Positions 9,715 through 20,110 of a stretch of DNA of 64,000 nucleotides are shown one piece after another. The position numbers were made by a program, and so were the translations under genes. This DNA comes from Haemophilus paracuniculus (GTDB lineage: Bacteria; Pseudomonadota; Gammaproteobacteria; Enterobacterales; Pasteurellaceae), in contig NZ_MUYA01000004.1 in NCBI RefSeq assembly GCF_002015115.1, positions 221,361 through 285,360 on the forward strand. Reading direction: 5' to 3'. Numbering within the stretch: position 1 is the stretch's first letter; each line of letters starts with the position of its first letter. The notes under the pieces are model-generated. The model searched no databases, had not been told where the DNA came from, and saw only the letters and a program-made list of their open reading frames with translations.

Positions 9715-10023
9715 ATGAGTAATTTAGCTTTCGATGAAAAATATGGCGTGAAAACATTTGATGTGGCGGAACACCTCAAAAATGATGAGTTGATTGCCCT
9801 TTATCTTGCAGAAATTTTGAAAGACGGCACAGATGAAGAATTTATCCAAGCCCTCAATGATGTGGCACGAGCCAAAGGAATGAACGAATTGGCTCAAAAA
9901 GCAGGGATTGGGCGAGAAAGTCTTTATCAAACCCTTTCCTCAAAAAAGCCTCGTTTTGAGACGATCCGCAAGATTTTAAATGCCTTAAATATCGAACTCG
10001 TGCCAACCATCAAAACTGTCTAA
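9715..10023 (+). CDS. Orphan HigA/HI1420-type antitoxin (HTH protein)
   Basis: 102 residues resembling the 'putative addiction module antidote' family typified by H. influenzae HI1420. A short N-terminal part with FDVAEHLKNDELIALYLAEIL is followed by an HTH with LAQKAGIGRESLYQTLS and TIRKILNALNIEL. In complete systems a RelE/HigB-like toxin gene (HI1419 type) sits just upstream on the same strand. Here the 198 bp upstream encode no such protein, so it is an orphan. It lies between wecB and wecC on the opposite strand and ends at a bidirectional hairpin. Family call fairly firm; toxin neutralisation is inferred and may no longer occur. Confidence 0.82.
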   Translation: MSNLAFDEKYGVKTFDVAEHLKNDELIALYLAEILKDGTDEEFIQALNDVARAKGMNELAQKAGIGRESLYQTLSSKKPRFETIRKILNALNIELVPTIKTV

Positions 10024-10026
10024 ACC

Positions 10027-10050
10027 AAAAGAGGCGAATGCCTCTTTTTT
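10027..10050. terminator. Bidirectional terminator between antitoxin gene and wecB
   Basis: AAAAGAGGC-GAAT-GCCTCTTTT with a T run on both strands, only 3 bp from each flanking stop codon. It can end both converging transcripts. Confidence 0.85.
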
Positions 10051-10053
10051 GAT

Positions 10054-11196
10054 TTATCTATCCCCTTGCAACTGCTGATTTAAAATATCCACAATCCGCT
10101 GGCAAGCATCGCCGTTGCCGTAGGGGTTGTGGGCTTGTGCCATTTGTTGGTAGGCGGTGGGGTTGGTCAGTAAAGCGGTGGTTTCTTGGCAAATTTTAGT
10201 GGGGTCTGTGCCGACTAATTTTACTGTGCCAGCTTCGACCGCCTCGAACCGCTCGGTGCTTTCTCGCATTACCAACACGGGCTTGCCGAGGGCGGGGGCT
10301 TCTTCTTGGATTCCGCCCGAGTCAGTCAAAATCAAATAGGCTTGATCCATTAAATAGACGAAGGGCAGGTAATCCTGAGGTTCGATCAAAAAGATGTTTT
10401 CAAACTTGGTGAGCCAGCGATGAACGGGTTCTTGCACTTTAGGGTTGAGATGAACGGGGTACACAATCTGCACCGTGGGGTGCTGTTCCGCCAGCGTTGC
10501 CAAGGCTTGGCAAATCCGCTCAAAGCCCTCGCCAAAATGTTCTCGGCGGTGAGCGGTAACCAAAATCATTTTTTGATCAGGGTTTAAAAAGGGGTAACGT
10601 GCCGCCAACGCCGTTGCAAGCGGTGGGTTTTGCTGAATTTTTTGGCGAACCTCAAACAAAGCGTCAATCACGGTGTTGCCTGTTACCCAAATTCGCTCGG
10701 CGGATTTGCCCTCTCGCAACAAATTGGCTTGGGCGGACAGCGTAGGGGCGAAGTGATAATCGGCAAGCACGCCCGTTAAAGCTCGGTTGCCCTCTTCGGG
10801 AAAGGGGGATTTGAGATTGTGGGTGCGTAGTCCTGCTTCAACGTGTGCAATCAGAATCTTGGCGTAAAAGCTGGCGAGGGCAGCAGAAAATGAGGTGGTG
10901 GTGTCGCCGTGGACGATCACAAGATCGGGGCGAAATGCCTCAAAAATTGGGGGTAATTTTTGTAAGACTTTGGCGGTAATGTCGGCGAGGGATTGCCCGT
11001 TCGCCATAATGTTGAGATCAAAATCAGGTGTGATCTCAAACAGATCAAGCACCTGATCCAGCATTTGCCGATGTTGCCCCGTTACGCAAATTTTGACGTT
11101 ACAAGCGGTCTGTTTCGCCAATAATTTTGCGAGGGGGGCGAGTTTGATCGCCTCTGGGCGAGTGCCAAAGACGATCAAGATATTGCGATTAGCCAT
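10054..11196 (-). CDS. wecB: UDP-N-acetylglucosamine 2-epimerase (non-hydrolysing)
   Basis: 380 residues. It interconverts UDP-GlcNAc and UDP-ManNAc in the cytoplasm, making the substrate for WecC. The hallmark GTRPEAIK is at residues 11-18, [16 protein letters not shown] and HVEAGLRT lie in the middle, and [13 protein letters not shown] and [22 protein letters not shown] come later. The start codon overlaps the end of wzzE by 8 bp, so the two are translationally linked in a wecA-wzzE-wecB operon. Length and motifs are typical. Confidence 0.95.
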   Translation of the reverse strand: MANRNILIVFGTRPEAIKLAPLAKLLAKQTACNVKICVTGQHRQMLDQVLDLFEITPDFDLNIMANGQSLADITAKVLQKLPPIFEAFRPDLVIVHGDTTTSFSAALASFYAKILIAHVEAGLRTHNLKSPFPEEGNRALTGVLADYHFAPTLSAQANLLREGKSAERIWVTGNTVIDALFEVRQKIQQNPPLATALAARYPFLNPDQKMILVTAHRREHFGEGFERICQALATLAEQHPTVQIVYPVHLNPKVQEPVHRWLTKFENIFLIEPQDYLPFVYLMDQAYLILTDSGGIQEEAPALGKPVLVMRESTERFEAVEAGTVKLVGTDPTKICQETTALLTNPTAYQQMAQAHNPYGNGDACQRIVDILNQQLQGDR

Positions 11197-12094
11197 TTTG
11201 TGCCGATTTTGGCGAACGGCGAGCGGAAAGCCCGATCATTCCGAGCAATAAACCGCTCAATGCCCCGATCATCGCCCAAATCGAACGTTTTGGGGCAATT
11301 GGCGAGCCAGCTTCCGTTGGGCTTTGCACAAAACGGTAAGCGACTAATTTATCATCAAGGGGCTGCACGGTTTTCATAATGTTAAGTTTACCGTTCCAAT
11401 CTTGCATTGCAATTTGGTTGCCCTGTTGGGTCGGGCCGAGTTTCAATTCCGTTGCATTTTTCACTTGTTGGAACAGGATTTTCCACTTCGCAATCAAATC
11501 GGTGTTGAGGTTTACACGGGTTTGCTGATTGGCAAATTGAATGAAGCCGTTAAGCATTTTTGCAGCTTCATCGGTTTTGGTTGAGGTTACGCTCAAACTG
11601 TCCGCTGTGCCTTTGTTGAGGTTGGCTCGTTGGAAGTTGAATTGGCTGGAAAGTTGTTCCATTGCCGCCGTTTCGGAAATGTTTTCCGTTTGGGATTTCA
11701 CTTTCACTAAGTTGGTGCGAGTGAGGTAATCTTTCAGCACATCAGGCGAGGTTAAATTACGTTTAAATTCTTGATAAGCGGATTCGGTTGCCATTTGTTC
11801 CGCTGTTTGTGAACGTTGTGGGGCAAGGCTGAATTGACCCTGTTCGTTTTTTAATAGGGTGTAAGATTGTGGCTCGCCACCGTTCAAAAAGGTGTAGGTT
11901 GAGTAAAGATCGAAATAGTTACCCAATTCGCTCACTTTCGGCTGGTCAAATTGTGCTGTCGCTCGCCATTTTGGGGTTTGCACATAGCTTGCCCCAAAGC
12001 CGATCCCCGCCCCAATGGCGGTGGTTAAAGCAAGGGTGATCGCCCCTGTCAAAATGGTTTTGGTAGTTGAAGATGTTTTTTGTTCTTGTTCCAT
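11189..12094 (-). CDS. wzzE: Polysaccharide chain-length regulator of the Wzz family (WzzE-like)
   Basis: 301 residues with the Wzz layout: an N-terminal membrane helix (about 15-35, [20 protein letters not shown]), a large periplasmic part rich in helices, then a proline-containing stretch ([11 protein letters not shown]) leading into a second membrane helix near the C terminus ([17 protein letters not shown]). Such proteins set the modal length of Wzy-made chains. The position between wecA and wecB copies the enteric ECA operon order. The specific polymer controlled is not known. SD AAGGTAAG before the ATG. Confidence 0.85.
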   Translation of the reverse strand: MEQEQKTSSTTKTILTGAITLALTTAIGAGIGFGASYVQTPKWRATAQFDQPKVSELGNYFDLYSTYTFLNGGEPQSYTLLKNEQGQFSLAPQRSQTAEQMATESAYQEFKRNLTSPDVLKDYLTRTNLVKVKSQTENISETAAMEQLSSQFNFQRANLNKGTADSLSVTSTKTDEAAKMLNGFIQFANQQTRVNLNTDLIAKWKILFQQVKNATELKLGPTQQGNQIAMQDWNGKLNIMKTVQPLDDKLVAYRFVQSPTEAGSPIAPKRSIWAMIGALSGLLLGMIGLSARRSPKSAQNG

Positions 12095-12107
12095 TTGATC
12101 TTACCTT

Positions 12108-13175
12108 TTATGAAATTTGTTGTTTGCGTTTCGCTCTACGCTTCATTCGGCGAATAAAACGGGTTACCCGCCACGCGTGAGTAATGGAATACGCATAAAG
12201 AAAAAATAAGCCGATAAAGCCAATCGACATTACCCATTGATTCCAATAATAACGCTCGCCGAGTACGCCAATGGTGGCACAAACGCCCGCCCCGAATGTG
12301 ATAACGGCTAAGGCTTGGCGAGAGGTTAAGCCTGCTCGCATCATTAAATGGTGCAGGTGCAAGCGGTCGGGACGGAACGGGCTTTTGCCTTTTTTCAAGC
12401 GGCGGATAATCACCGCCACCATATCAATTAACGGCACGGCGATTAGCCATAAGCCTGTAATCGGGCTGATAGAATGCCCTTGCCCCTGCGTGCTGAGTAG
12501 CAAAATCCAGATAATCGTGAAGCCAATCAACGTACTGCCCGAATCGCCCATAAAGACTTTCCATTTCGCCCCAAACAGGCTGAGATTGAACATCGCATAG
12601 GGGATTAGCACTACCACAATCGCAAAGCACCAGTAAGCGAGGATATATTGACTATCTAGCCACATCAAAGTTCCAATGCCGAGAAAACTCACGCTCGAAA
12701 GCCCTGCGAGCAAGCCGTCAATGCCGTCAATCATATTGAACGCATTGATTACGCCAATGGTTACTAATACGGTGAACACTACGCCCAACACGCCTAATTC
12801 TAAGCTAAATGGGGCGATCAGTTGCCCTAAACTTTCGAGGGATAATCCGCTGTAAATCATTAGCCCTGCGAGGGTCGCTTGAATAATCGCTCGCAAAAAG
12901 GGGCTAACATCAAAGCGATCATCTAGCACGCCGATAATCAGCAACGCCGTTACCGAAGAGAGATAGAGCCACGGCAGTTCCATTTGATCCCATTGCAACA
13001 GGTAAAAGGTAAGGTTGCCGAGAAAGAGGGCAATCCCCCCAATCAGCGGAATCAAGCCCTGATGACGTTTGCGGTAATTCGGTTTATCCACCAAGCCGAT
13101 TTTTTCGGCGACAGGACGCATTGCGATCAACGCAGTAAAAGAAACAAGAAATACAGCAACAAAAGTCAGCCACAT
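12108..13175 (-). CDS. wecA: Undecaprenyl-phosphate GlcNAc-1-phosphate transferase
   Basis: About 355 residues from an ATG at 13175. It transfers GlcNAc-1-P from UDP-GlcNAc to undecaprenyl phosphate, starting ECA or O-antigen assembly at the inner membrane. Roughly eleven hydrophobic segments. Motifs: GLVDKPNYRKRHQGLIPLIG near the N terminus, the acidic GVLDDRFD, NAFNMIDGIDGL, and the cytosolic HLHHLMMRAG loop. The reading frame is open upstream to TTG codons at 13196 and 13193; I prefer the ATG because MWLTFVAVF lines up with the N terminus I recall for Haemophilus WecA and has GAGGG upstream. First gene of wecA-wzzE-wecB; divergent from hemL. Confidence 0.93.
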   Translation of the reverse strand: MWLTFVAVFLVSFTALIAMRPVAEKIGLVDKPNYRKRHQGLIPLIGGIALFLGNLTFYLLQWDQMELPWLYLSSVTALLIIGVLDDRFDVSPFLRAIIQATLAGLMIYSGLSLESLGQLIAPFSLELGVLGVVFTVLVTIGVINAFNMIDGIDGLLAGLSSVSFLGIGTLMWLDSQYILAYWCFAIVVVLIPYAMFNLSLFGAKWKVFMGDSGSTLIGFTIIWILLLSTQGQGHSISPITGLWLIAVPLIDMVAVIIRRLKKGKSPFRPDRLHLHHLMMRAGLTSRQALAVITFGAGVCATIGVLGERYYWNQWVMSIGFIGLFFLYAYSITHAWRVTRFIRRMKRRAKRKQQIS

Positions 13176-13317
13176 CAAAATGCGAACCCTCAACAAGTGG
13201 AAAATTCAAAATGTGCGGATCATAACATAACCGCTAAAACACTCAATTTTTTTCATCTGTTTTGTGAATTTAAAGTACAATATCGCCCATTTTGATTGAT
13301 TTAAAAAAGGAACAACA

Positions 13318-14601
13318 ATGCAATCTTCTCAATCTCTGTTTGAAAAAGCCCAAAAAGTGATCCCGGGTGGGGTAAATTCGCCGGTGCGAGCGTTCAAAGG
13401 CGTGGGTGGCACGCCGTTATTTATCGAAAAAGCCGAAGGGGCTTATATTTTCGATAGCGAGGGCAAGCGTTATATTGATTACGTTGGCTCGTGGGGTCCA
13501 ATGGTGTTAGGGCATAACCACCCTGCGATTATCAAAGCGGTGTTGGACGCTGTGCCGAACGGATTAAGTTTCGGTGCACCAACCGCCCGTGAAATTGAAT
13601 TAGCCGAATTAGTTTGCCAGCTCGTGCCGTCTATCGAAATGGTGCGAATGGTCAGCTCTGGCACGGAAGCGACAATGTCTGCGATCCGCCTTGCACGAGG
13701 CTACACAGGGCGAGATAAAATCATCAAATTTGAGGGCTGTTATCACGGACATTCCGATTCCCTACTCGTCAAAGCAGGATCAGGTGCTTTGACCCTTGGT
13801 CAGCCAAGTTCGCCAGGTGTGCCAGAAGATTTCGCCAAGCATACGCTCACTTGCGAATACAACAACCTCGACAGCGTGAAACAAGCCTTTGAGCAATATC
13901 CCGACCAAATCGCCTGTTTGATTATCGAACCCGTGGCGGGCAATATGAACTGCATTCCGCCAACAGCAGGCTTCTTGCAAGGCTTGCGTGAGCTTTGCAC
14001 CCAATACGGGGCAGTGTTTATTATTGACGAAGTGATGACAGGCTTTCGTGTCGCCCTCGGCGGTGCGCAAAGCTACTACGGCGTTACCCCTGATCTTACC
14101 ACCCTCGGCAAAATCATCGGCGGCGGAATGCCAGTCGGGGCGTTCGGCGGTAAAAAAGAGATTATGGAATATATCGCCCCAACCGGCCCTGTTTACCAAG
14201 CAGGCACTTTATCGGGCAATCCAATCGCAATGGCAGCAGGTTTAGCGTGCTTAACCGAACTGTCAAAATCGGGCAATGAGCAACTGCTCGCCGATAAAAC
14301 CAAAACCCTCGCCGAAGGCTTGAAAGCCCTAGCCGACAAGCACGGTATCCCATTCACGGTACAATATGTGGGCGGAATGTTCGGCATTTTCTTTACCGAA
14401 CAAGAAAAAGTGGCAAGCTACCAAGATGTGATGAAATGTGATGTACAAAAATTCAACACATTCTTCCACAAAATGCTCGCCCACGGCGTTTACCTCGCCC
14501 CATCGGCATTCGAGGCAGGTTTTATGTCCCTCGCCCACAGCGACCAAGACATCGCCGACACCCTCGCCGCTGCGGATAAGGTTTTTGCGGAAATGAAATA
14601 A
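13318..14601 (+). CDS. hemL: Glutamate-1-semialdehyde 2,1-aminomutase
   Basis: 427 residues. It converts glutamate-1-semialdehyde to 5-aminolevulinate in the C5 haem pathway, with pyridoxal phosphate bound to K265 in [18 protein letters not shown]. Other marks are [13 protein letters not shown] (20-31), [16 protein letters not shown] (113-128) and [11 protein letters not shown] (234-244). SD AAGGAACAACA before ATG at 13318. Monocistronic by appearance: upstream is the divergent wec operon and downstream a convergent rluC with an imperfect dyad between. Presence of HemL implies at least part of de novo haem synthesis. Confidence 0.97.
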   Translation: MQSSQSLFEKAQKVIPGGVNSPVRAFKGVGGTPLFIEKAEGAYIFDSEGKRYIDYVGSWGPMVLGHNHPAIIKAVLDAVPNGLSFGAPTAREIELAELVCQLVPSIEMVRMVSSGTEATMSAIRLARGYTGRDKIIKFEGCYHGHSDSLLVKAGSGALTLGQPSSPGVPEDFAKHTLTCEYNNLDSVKQAFEQYPDQIACLIIEPVAGNMNCIPPTAGFLQGLRELCTQYGAVFIIDEVMTGFRVALGGAQSYYGVTPDLTTLGKIIGGGMPVGAFGGKKEIMEYIAPTGPVYQAGTLSGNPIAMAAGLACLTELSKSGNEQLLADKTKTLAEGLKALADKHGIPFTVQYVGGMFGIFFTEQEKVASYQDVMKCDVQKFNTFFHKMLAHGVYLAPSAFEAGFMSLAHSDQDIADTLAAADKVFAEMK

Positions 14602-14609
14602 TTTGCCGT

Positions 14610-14652
14610 GCAAGGGGCAGGATTTCCGAAAATTTCGATCATCCCCCCTTGC
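14610..14652. repeat. Inverted pair of variant uptake-signal-like motifs between hemL and rluC
   Basis: GCAAGGGGCAGGATTT faces ATCATCCCCCCTTGC across about 15 bases, in the gap between two converging genes. It resembles an inverted uptake-signal terminator, but the core is GCAAGGGG rather than ACAAGCGG and the dyad is imperfect. Confidence 0.55.
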
Positions 14653-14659
14653 AAATTGA

Positions 14660-15616
14660 TTACCCTCTCAACTTCGCCAACACCCCTTTGAGGTTTTTGT
14701 CGAGGGGGGCGGTGATATGCATTTGTTCATCGGTTTTGGGGTGGATGAAGCGGATCGAGTGGGCGTGTAGGAACAAGCGGTTTAGCCCTGTCTCTTTCAT
14801 TTTTTGGTCGAAATCTTGATCGCCGTATTTGTCGTCTAACGCAATCGGATGCCCTGCGTATTGGGTATGCACGCGGATTTGGTGGGTTCGCCCCGTGATT
14901 GGCGAGGCTTTGACGAGGGTAGCGGTTGGGTAGCGTTCCTCAATGGCAAAACGGGTTTCGGACGGTTTGCCCTCTTCGCTCACTTTCACAATCCGCTCGC
15001 CGCTCGCCAGTTCGTTTTTGAGCAACGGGGCTTTGATCGCCTTAACGTGAGCCTGCCATTGCCCTCGCACGAGGGCGAGGTAATCTTTTTGCACCACTTT
15101 TTCACGAAGCTGTTCGTGTAGGGAACGCAACGCCGAGCGTTTTTTCGCCACCAGCAGAATACCCGAGGTGTCGCGGTCGATTCGATGCACCAATTCCAAA
15201 AAACGAGCCTGAGGACGCAACGCTCGCAAGGCTTCGATCACGCCGAAGCTCAATCCGCTGCCGCCGTGCACCGCAATCCCCGAGGGCTTGTTGATCACCA
15301 GCAATACCTCATCTTCATACAAAATCTGCTGTTCGAGTTCAGCGACTTTATTCAGTTTGGTGGATATTGGCGGTTCGTTTTTTTCCGCCACTCGTACGGG
15401 CGGCACTCGCACCACATCATCGGTTTGCAATTTATATTCAGGCTTGATTCGCCCTTTGTTTACACGCACCTCGCCCTTGCGAACAATGCGGTAAATCAGG
15501 CTTTTCGGCACACCTTTCAGTTTGGCGAGCAGGAAATTATCGAGGCGTTGCCCTGCCTCGTCTTCGCTGATGGTAAAAAATTGTACCGCGGCACTAATGA
15601 TTTTTTCTGTTGTCAT
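14660..15616 (-). CDS. rluC: 23S rRNA pseudouridine synthase C
   Basis: 318 residues. It makes pseudouridine at three nearby sites in 23S rRNA (955, 2504 and 2580 in E. coli numbering). An S4 RNA-binding domain (about 20-80, with GQRLDNFLLAKLKGVPKS and RKGEVRVNKGRIKP) precedes the RluA-type catalytic domain. The catalytic aspartate is D147 in HRIDRDTSG, and GRTHQIRVHTQYAGHPI lies near the C terminus. In many gammaproteobacteria rluC diverges from rne; here mscS lies between them. Confidence 0.95.
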   Translation of the reverse strand: MTTEKIISAAVQFFTISEDEAGQRLDNFLLAKLKGVPKSLIYRIVRKGEVRVNKGRIKPEYKLQTDDVVRVPPVRVAEKNEPPISTKLNKVAELEQQILYEDEVLLVINKPSGIAVHGGSGLSFGVIEALRALRPQARFLELVHRIDRDTSGILLVAKKRSALRSLHEQLREKVVQKDYLALVRGQWQAHVKAIKAPLLKNELASGERIVKVSEEGKPSETRFAIEERYPTATLVKASPITGRTHQIRVHTQYAGHPIALDDKYGDQDFDQKMKETGLNRLFLHAHSIRFIHPKTDEQMHITAPLDKNLKGVLAKLRG

Positions 15617-15696
15617 TGATTACATCGTGATAAAAAATAATGCAAATCCTACCATAAAATCTATGCTAGGATTGCATTTTTTCATAAGAGGTAAAT

Positions 15697-16629
15697 ATGA
15701 CAACAACGACCACCAATGACACCGCAGATAAGGCGGTGCAAGCTCTCACTAACTTGCCCGAAAAGACGGTTGAGGTACTAAAACAAGCGGAAACAATGGA
15801 TCTCAACACCATTCTGAATCAATGGATTATCCCTTACGGCACGAAAATTTTGCTGGCGATTGCGATTTTTGTGATCGGGCGTTATCTGGCACGTTTTTTC
15901 AGCAATATTTTGAGCAAGGGCGTTTTGCTATCCAGCAAAGACGAAATGTTGCATAGTTTCGTCCGCTCAATGAGCTATTTTCTGTTTTTGCTGATTACCG
16001 TGATCGCCTCGCTCTCGCAACTGGGGATTAACACCAGTTCGCTGGTGGCGTTGATTGGTGCGGCAGGTTTGGCGATTGGTTTGGCGTTGCAAAATTCCCT
16101 GCAAAATTTTGCGGCGGGCGTGATGATTTTGATCTTCAAACCATTCAAAAAAGATGATTTTATCGAAGCGGGCGGTGTGTCGGGCAAGGTGCGACAAATG
16201 GGCTTGCTGATGTTGGAACTTCGCACCCCCGACAATAAAACCATTCTCGTGCCAAACGGCAAGGTGTTTGCCGACAGCATTACCAACTATTCTCGCAACA
16301 AAACTCGCCGTATTGATATGATTTTCGACATCGCTTACGAGGCGGATATCGCCAAAGCGAAAGCGATTATCGCCGATTGCTTGAAAGCCGACGAGCGAGT
16401 GCTAACCACCCCTGAACCTGTGATTTCGGTCGGCAATTTGGCGGCGAGCAGCGTGCAGATTTTCGTCCGTCCGTGGGTCAAAACCGCCGATTTCGCAACC
16501 ACCCAGTTTGCGATTATGGAAAGCGTCAAAATCGCCTTTGATCGTGAGGGAATTTCCATTCCTTACAACCAACTCGATCTGCATTTACCGCAGGAATTGT
16601 TGGGGGCGTTGGAAAAACCGTCAAAATAA
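15697..16629 (+). CDS. mscS: Small-conductance mechanosensitive channel
   Basis: 310 residues. It opens under membrane tension to release solutes on osmotic downshock. Three membrane helices: about 50-68 (ILLAIAIFVIGRYLA), 85-108, and the pore-lining TM3 with the glycine/alanine pattern LIGAAGLAIGLALQNSLQNFAAG. The cytoplasmic beta and alpha/beta domain follows, with the conserved stretch ILVPNGKVFADSITNYS. SD AGAGGTAAAT before ATG. A perfect hairpin terminator follows the stop codon. Length is slightly above E. coli MscS (286) because of an N-terminal extension. Confidence 0.94.
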   Translation: MTTTTTNDTADKAVQALTNLPEKTVEVLKQAETMDLNTILNQWIIPYGTKILLAIAIFVIGRYLARFFSNILSKGVLLSSKDEMLHSFVRSMSYFLFLLITVIASLSQLGINTSSLVALIGAAGLAIGLALQNSLQNFAAGVMILIFKPFKKDDFIEAGGVSGKVRQMGLLMLELRTPDNKTILVPNGKVFADSITNYSRNKTRRIDMIFDIAYEADIAKAKAIIADCLKADERVLTTPEPVISVGNLAASSVQIFVRPWVKTADFATTQFAIMESVKIAFDREGISIPYNQLDLHLPQELLGALEKPSK

Positions 16630-16634
16630 TTCAC

Positions 16635-16661
16635 AAGGGGCATTCGGAACGCCCCTTTTTT
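16635..16661 (+). terminator. Terminator after mscS
   Basis: AAGGGGC-ATTCGGAAC-GCCCCTT followed by T6. Starts 6 bp after the stop codon. Confidence 0.9.
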
Positions 16662-16859
16662 ATGCTTGCAAGGGGTGCGATTGCGTGAAATTTCCACCCC
16701 CTTTTCCTTGCCACTTCCCCCCGAAAAATGGCATAATGCCGTGCTTTTTTGTGTGCCTAATTTGCAAGGCAATTTGAGGTAAAAATTTGCTCAAATCCCA
16801 CCGCTTGCAAGCAAGTTTATGCAAGTTAAGTGATTGATTATGCGGTCAATTTAGTCAAA

Positions 16860-16998
16860 CGAATTGAGTGTAAGACGTGATCGCACAAGGTGAGCCTAAT
16901 AGGCGTAAAAAGCAAATCGTTGCGAGGAACTGACCGTCGTGAGATAGCCAACGAACTTCCACGCTTTATAAAATCAAAAAGAAAGATGAGAAAACACA
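16860..16998 (+). promoter_or_regulatory. Structured 5' leader of rne (possible RNase E autoregulatory element)
   Basis: The gap between mscS and rne (16630-16998) holds a long leader with no reading frame of note. A hairpin pairs TCGTTG (16917-16922) with CAACGA (16949-16954) around GCGAGGAACTGACCG, and a smaller one is GCCTAATAGGC. In E. coli the rne 5' UTR contains conserved hairpins through which RNase E destabilises its own mRNA. The placement and structure suggest the same here; I could not check it against the family model. An uptake-signal-like GCTTGCAAGC lies further upstream near 16803. Confidence 0.45.
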
Positions 16999-19959
16999 AT
17001 GAAAAGAATGTTAATCAACGCAACGCAAAAAGAAGAGTTGCGAGTTGCCCTCGTTGATGGGCAGCGACTGTTCGATCTGGATATTGAAAACCCAGGCTTC
17101 GAGCAGAAAAAATCGAATATCTACAAGGGCAAAATTACCCGTGTCGAGCCAAGTCTTGAAGCCGCATTTGTCGATTATGGTGCGGAACGCCACGGTTTCC
17201 TTCCCCTCAAAGAAATCTCTCGTGATTATTTCCCTGCCGATTATGTGTTCCAAGGTCGCCCAAATATCAAAGATATTATTCAAGAAGGGCAAGAAGTTAT
17301 CGTTCAAGTGAGCAAAGAAGAGCGTGGCAACAAAGGGGCAGCCCTGACCACCTTTATTTCATTGGCGGGTAGCTATTTGGTGTTAATGCCGAACAATCCG
17401 CGTGCGGGGGGGATTTCTCGCCGCATTGAGGGCGATGAGCGTTTGGAACTCAAAGAAGCGTTGGATTGCCTTGATGTGCCTGATGATGTGGGCTTGATCG
17501 TGCGTACCGCTGGCGTGGGCAAATCGCCAGAGGAATTGCAGTGGGACTTAAAAGTGCTGCTGCACCATTGGGATGCGATTAAAAAAGCGGCGGAATCCCG
17601 TCCAGCCCCGTTCCTCATTCATCAAGAAAGCGATGTGATTGTGCGTGCAATTCGCGATTATCTTCGCCGTGATATTGGCGAGATTTTAATCGACAACAAA
17701 AAAGTGTTCGAGAAAGCCAAAAATCACATTCGCCTTGTTCGCCCTGATTTTATCAACCGTGTTCGCCTTTATGAGGGCGAAGTGCCGTTGTTCAGCCATT
17801 ATCAAATTGAGTCGCAGATTGAATCCGCTTTCCAACGTGAAGTGCGTTTGCCGTCTGGCGGTTCGATTGTAATTGATGTTACGGAAGCCTTAACCGCAAT
17901 TGATATTAACTCGTCTCGTTCCACCCGTGGTGGCGACATTGAGGAAACCGCCCTCAACACCAACTTAGAGGCGGCGGACGAAATCGCTCGCCAGTTGCGT
18001 TTACGCGATTTGGGCGGTTTGATCGTAATCGACTTCATTGATATGACCCCAGTCCGCCACCAGCGTGAAGTGGAAAATCGTATCCGTGAGGCAACCCGTC
18101 AAGATCGTGCCAGAATCCAATTCGGTCGCATTTCACGCTTCGGCTTGCTCGAAATGAGCCGTCAGCGTTTAAGCCCATCATTGAGCGAAGCGTCTAGCCA
18201 CGTTTGCCCTCGTTGCCAAGGCACAGGCAAGGTGCGTGATAACGAGTCGATTGCCCTTTCAATCTTGCGTTTACTCGAAGAAGAGGCGATCAAAGAGAAC
18301 ACCGCCCAAGTGCATACCATTGTGCCAGTGGAAGTAGCGTCTTACTTGCTCAACGAAAAACGCAAAGCGATTTCCAGCATTGAAAAACGCCACGATGTGC
18401 AAGTGATTGTGGTGCCGACTGAAAGTATGGAAACCCCACATTTCAGCGTTTACCGCTTGCGTGAAAACGATGTCGTGCCAACATTGAGCTACGATCTTGC
18501 CAAACATTATCAAGCGTTGGAAGAACAGCAACCGCACTATCATCACAACCATAGTTCAGCGGAAGAAACCCTCGTTACTCGCAACGAACCTGTGATTACG
18601 GTGGAATCGGTGCTACAAAGCAGCGAGTTGAATTTACAACCTGCCCCAACCCCTGTTGAGCCTGCGAAACCGTCTCTGTTGAGCCGTTTATTCGCCACGA
18701 TCAAAGGGTGGTTCAAATCGGAAGAAGAGCCAGCGAAAAAGCCAAAAGGCAAAAACCGCAATCCGCGTGATCGCCGTCAGCAACGCCGTGAGCGTCCGTC
18801 TCGTCAAGAGAAAAACGAGCAACGCAAAGCTCAGCAAGACGAAGCGAGAAATAGCCAACAGCGTGAAAAAGCGGATCGCAACGAGCCGAAAAAAGCACGC
18901 CGTCAAGTGGTGGAAGAAGTCGCTGGGGCAAGCCAAGCGGAAGCCTTTGAGCCACGCCAGCAAAATGTCTCAGAACGTCGCCAACGCCGTGATTTACGCA
19001 AAAAAGTGCGAGTGGATAATGTGGAAGCGAACGACAATCTCGATGCGGTAAACAATGTTGTGGCGACCGAAAGTGTTGCCCCACAAGCCTTTACCGCAAA
19101 AGAGGCGGAAGCACCGCAAAAATTTGAGCAAAACCCACCGCTTGCAACGGACATTCCAGCAGAAAGCTCAATGGAAAGCGTAGCAACCTTTGAGGAACAA
19201 GGTTTCGAGCAAGGTGCAGATCGTCAAGAGCGTGAAAACGGTCGCCAACGCCGTCTGCCTCGCCATTTGCGTGTCGGCAACCAACGCCGCCGTGATGATC
19301 GCCGCCGCAACGAGCCAAAAGCCCCAATGCCGTTAAGTTCGGCAGTGGCTTCGCCAGAGCTGGCAAGCGGTAAGATTTGGGTGAAATTTGACAGCCCGAA
19401 AGTGGAAGAAAAACCACGTTTCCTGTCGGTCGATGAAATGTTGCAACAGCAAGAGCCACAAGTTCAAACTGCGAAAGCCCAATCAGCACCGTTCGAGCCA
19501 GTGTTGCCAATCTCGGAAATGCCAGTCGCCAGCCAAAGCACGGCAAGCGTGCCGTTCGGTGGTTTTGTGTCGCAACCAAGTGAGCGTGATCTCGTTAAAG
19601 AGAAAAACGAACGAGTGGCGGCTCAACAGCAATCCGCCCAAGCGGTCGAAAGCAAAGCAGGTTCAGCAATGATTGGGGCAACCCAACCGCCAGCGGTGGA
19701 AGCGATTGCTGCCGTGCAGCAGCCAACGTCCAGCTACCAAAGCGACTACCGCTTTGAGGGCAAACTCGGCACATTCTCGCGAGCGGAACACACCAAATCG
19801 GCGATGACCCAAGCGAAAACCGAGGGCGAAATGGCGAAGCCTTACCCAATCGTAGAGTGGCAGTATTCACGCTACTACTTCTACGGCAAAGGTTTCGGGG
19901 GACATTCCAGTGCCGTCAGCCACGTTCATTCCGCCCCACGTTCCACCGCGAACGAATAA
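16999..19959 (+). CDS. rne: Ribonuclease E
   Basis: 986 residues. Main endoribonuclease for mRNA turnover and rRNA/tRNA processing, and the scaffold of the degradosome. The catalytic half has an N-terminal part starting [19 protein letters not shown], an S1 domain (about 39-120), DNase I-like motifs with metal-binding aspartates in [15 protein letters not shown] and LIVIDFIDM, and the zinc-link CPRCQGTGK that joins dimers. From about 530 the protein is low-complexity: a membrane-anchor-like [16 protein letters not shown] (about 555-570), then blocks of [24 protein letters not shown] and [20 protein letters not shown] for RNA binding, and Q/A/P-rich linkers for partner proteins. The C-terminal half is poorly conserved in the family. 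Confidence 0.96.
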   Translation: MKRMLINATQKEELRVALVDGQRLFDLDIENPGFEQKKSNIYKGKITRVEPSLEAAFVDYGAERHGFLPLKEISRDYFPADYVFQGRPNIKDIIQEGQEVIVQVSKEERGNKGAALTTFISLAGSYLVLMPNNPRAGGISRRIEGDERLELKEALDCLDVPDDVGLIVRTAGVGKSPEELQWDLKVLLHHWDAIKKAAESRPAPFLIHQESDVIVRAIRDYLRRDIGEILIDNKKVFEKAKNHIRLVRPDFINRVRLYEGEVPLFSHYQIESQIESAFQREVRLPSGGSIVIDVTEALTAIDINSSRSTRGGDIEETALNTNLEAADEIARQLRLRDLGGLIVIDFIDMTPVRHQREVENRIREATRQDRARIQFGRISRFGLLEMSRQRLSPSLSEASSHVCPRCQGTGKVRDNESIALSILRLLEEEAIKENTAQVHTIVPVEVASYLLNEKRKAISSIEKRHDVQVIVVPTESMETPHFSVYRLRENDVVPTLSYDLAKHYQALEEQQPHYHHNHSSAEETLVTRNEPVITVESVLQSSELNLQPAPTPVEPAKPSLLSRLFATIKGWFKSEEEPAKKPKGKNRNPRDRRQQRRERPSRQEKNEQRKAQQDEARNSQQREKADRNEPKKARRQVVEEVAGASQAEAFEPRQQNVSERRQRRDLRKKVRVDNVEANDNLDAVNNVVATESVAPQAFTAKEAEAPQKFEQNPPLATDIPAESSMESVATFEEQGFEQGADRQERENGRQRRLPRHLRVGNQRRRDDRRRNEPKAPMPLSSAVASPELASGKIWVKFDSPKVEEKPRFLSVDEMLQQQEPQVQTAKAQSAPFEPVLPISEMPVASQSTASVPFGGFVSQPSERDLVKEKNERVAAQQQSAQAVESKAGSAMIGATQPPAVEAIAAVQQPTSSYQSDYRFEGKLGTFSRAEHTKSAMTQAKTEGEMAKPYPIVEWQYSRYYFYGKGFGGHSSAVSHVHSAPRSTANE

Positions 19960-19979
19960 GGTGCATAATGCCTAACAAA

Positions 19980-20011
19980 TTGCCGAGCCGAAAGGTTCGG
20001 TAATTTTTTTT
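19980..20011 (+). terminator. Terminator after rne
   Basis: CCGAGCC-GAAA-GGTTCGG inside a slightly longer stem, followed by T8. Confidence 0.85.
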
Positions 20012-20110
20012 ATGGCGTGAATGAACTTCTCGGATTTTACTGTGTCTTAACCACCGCAATTACTTGATCCCATTTGGGGTTTTTCTTTTCTTACATTGAG
20101 GAATAAACCA

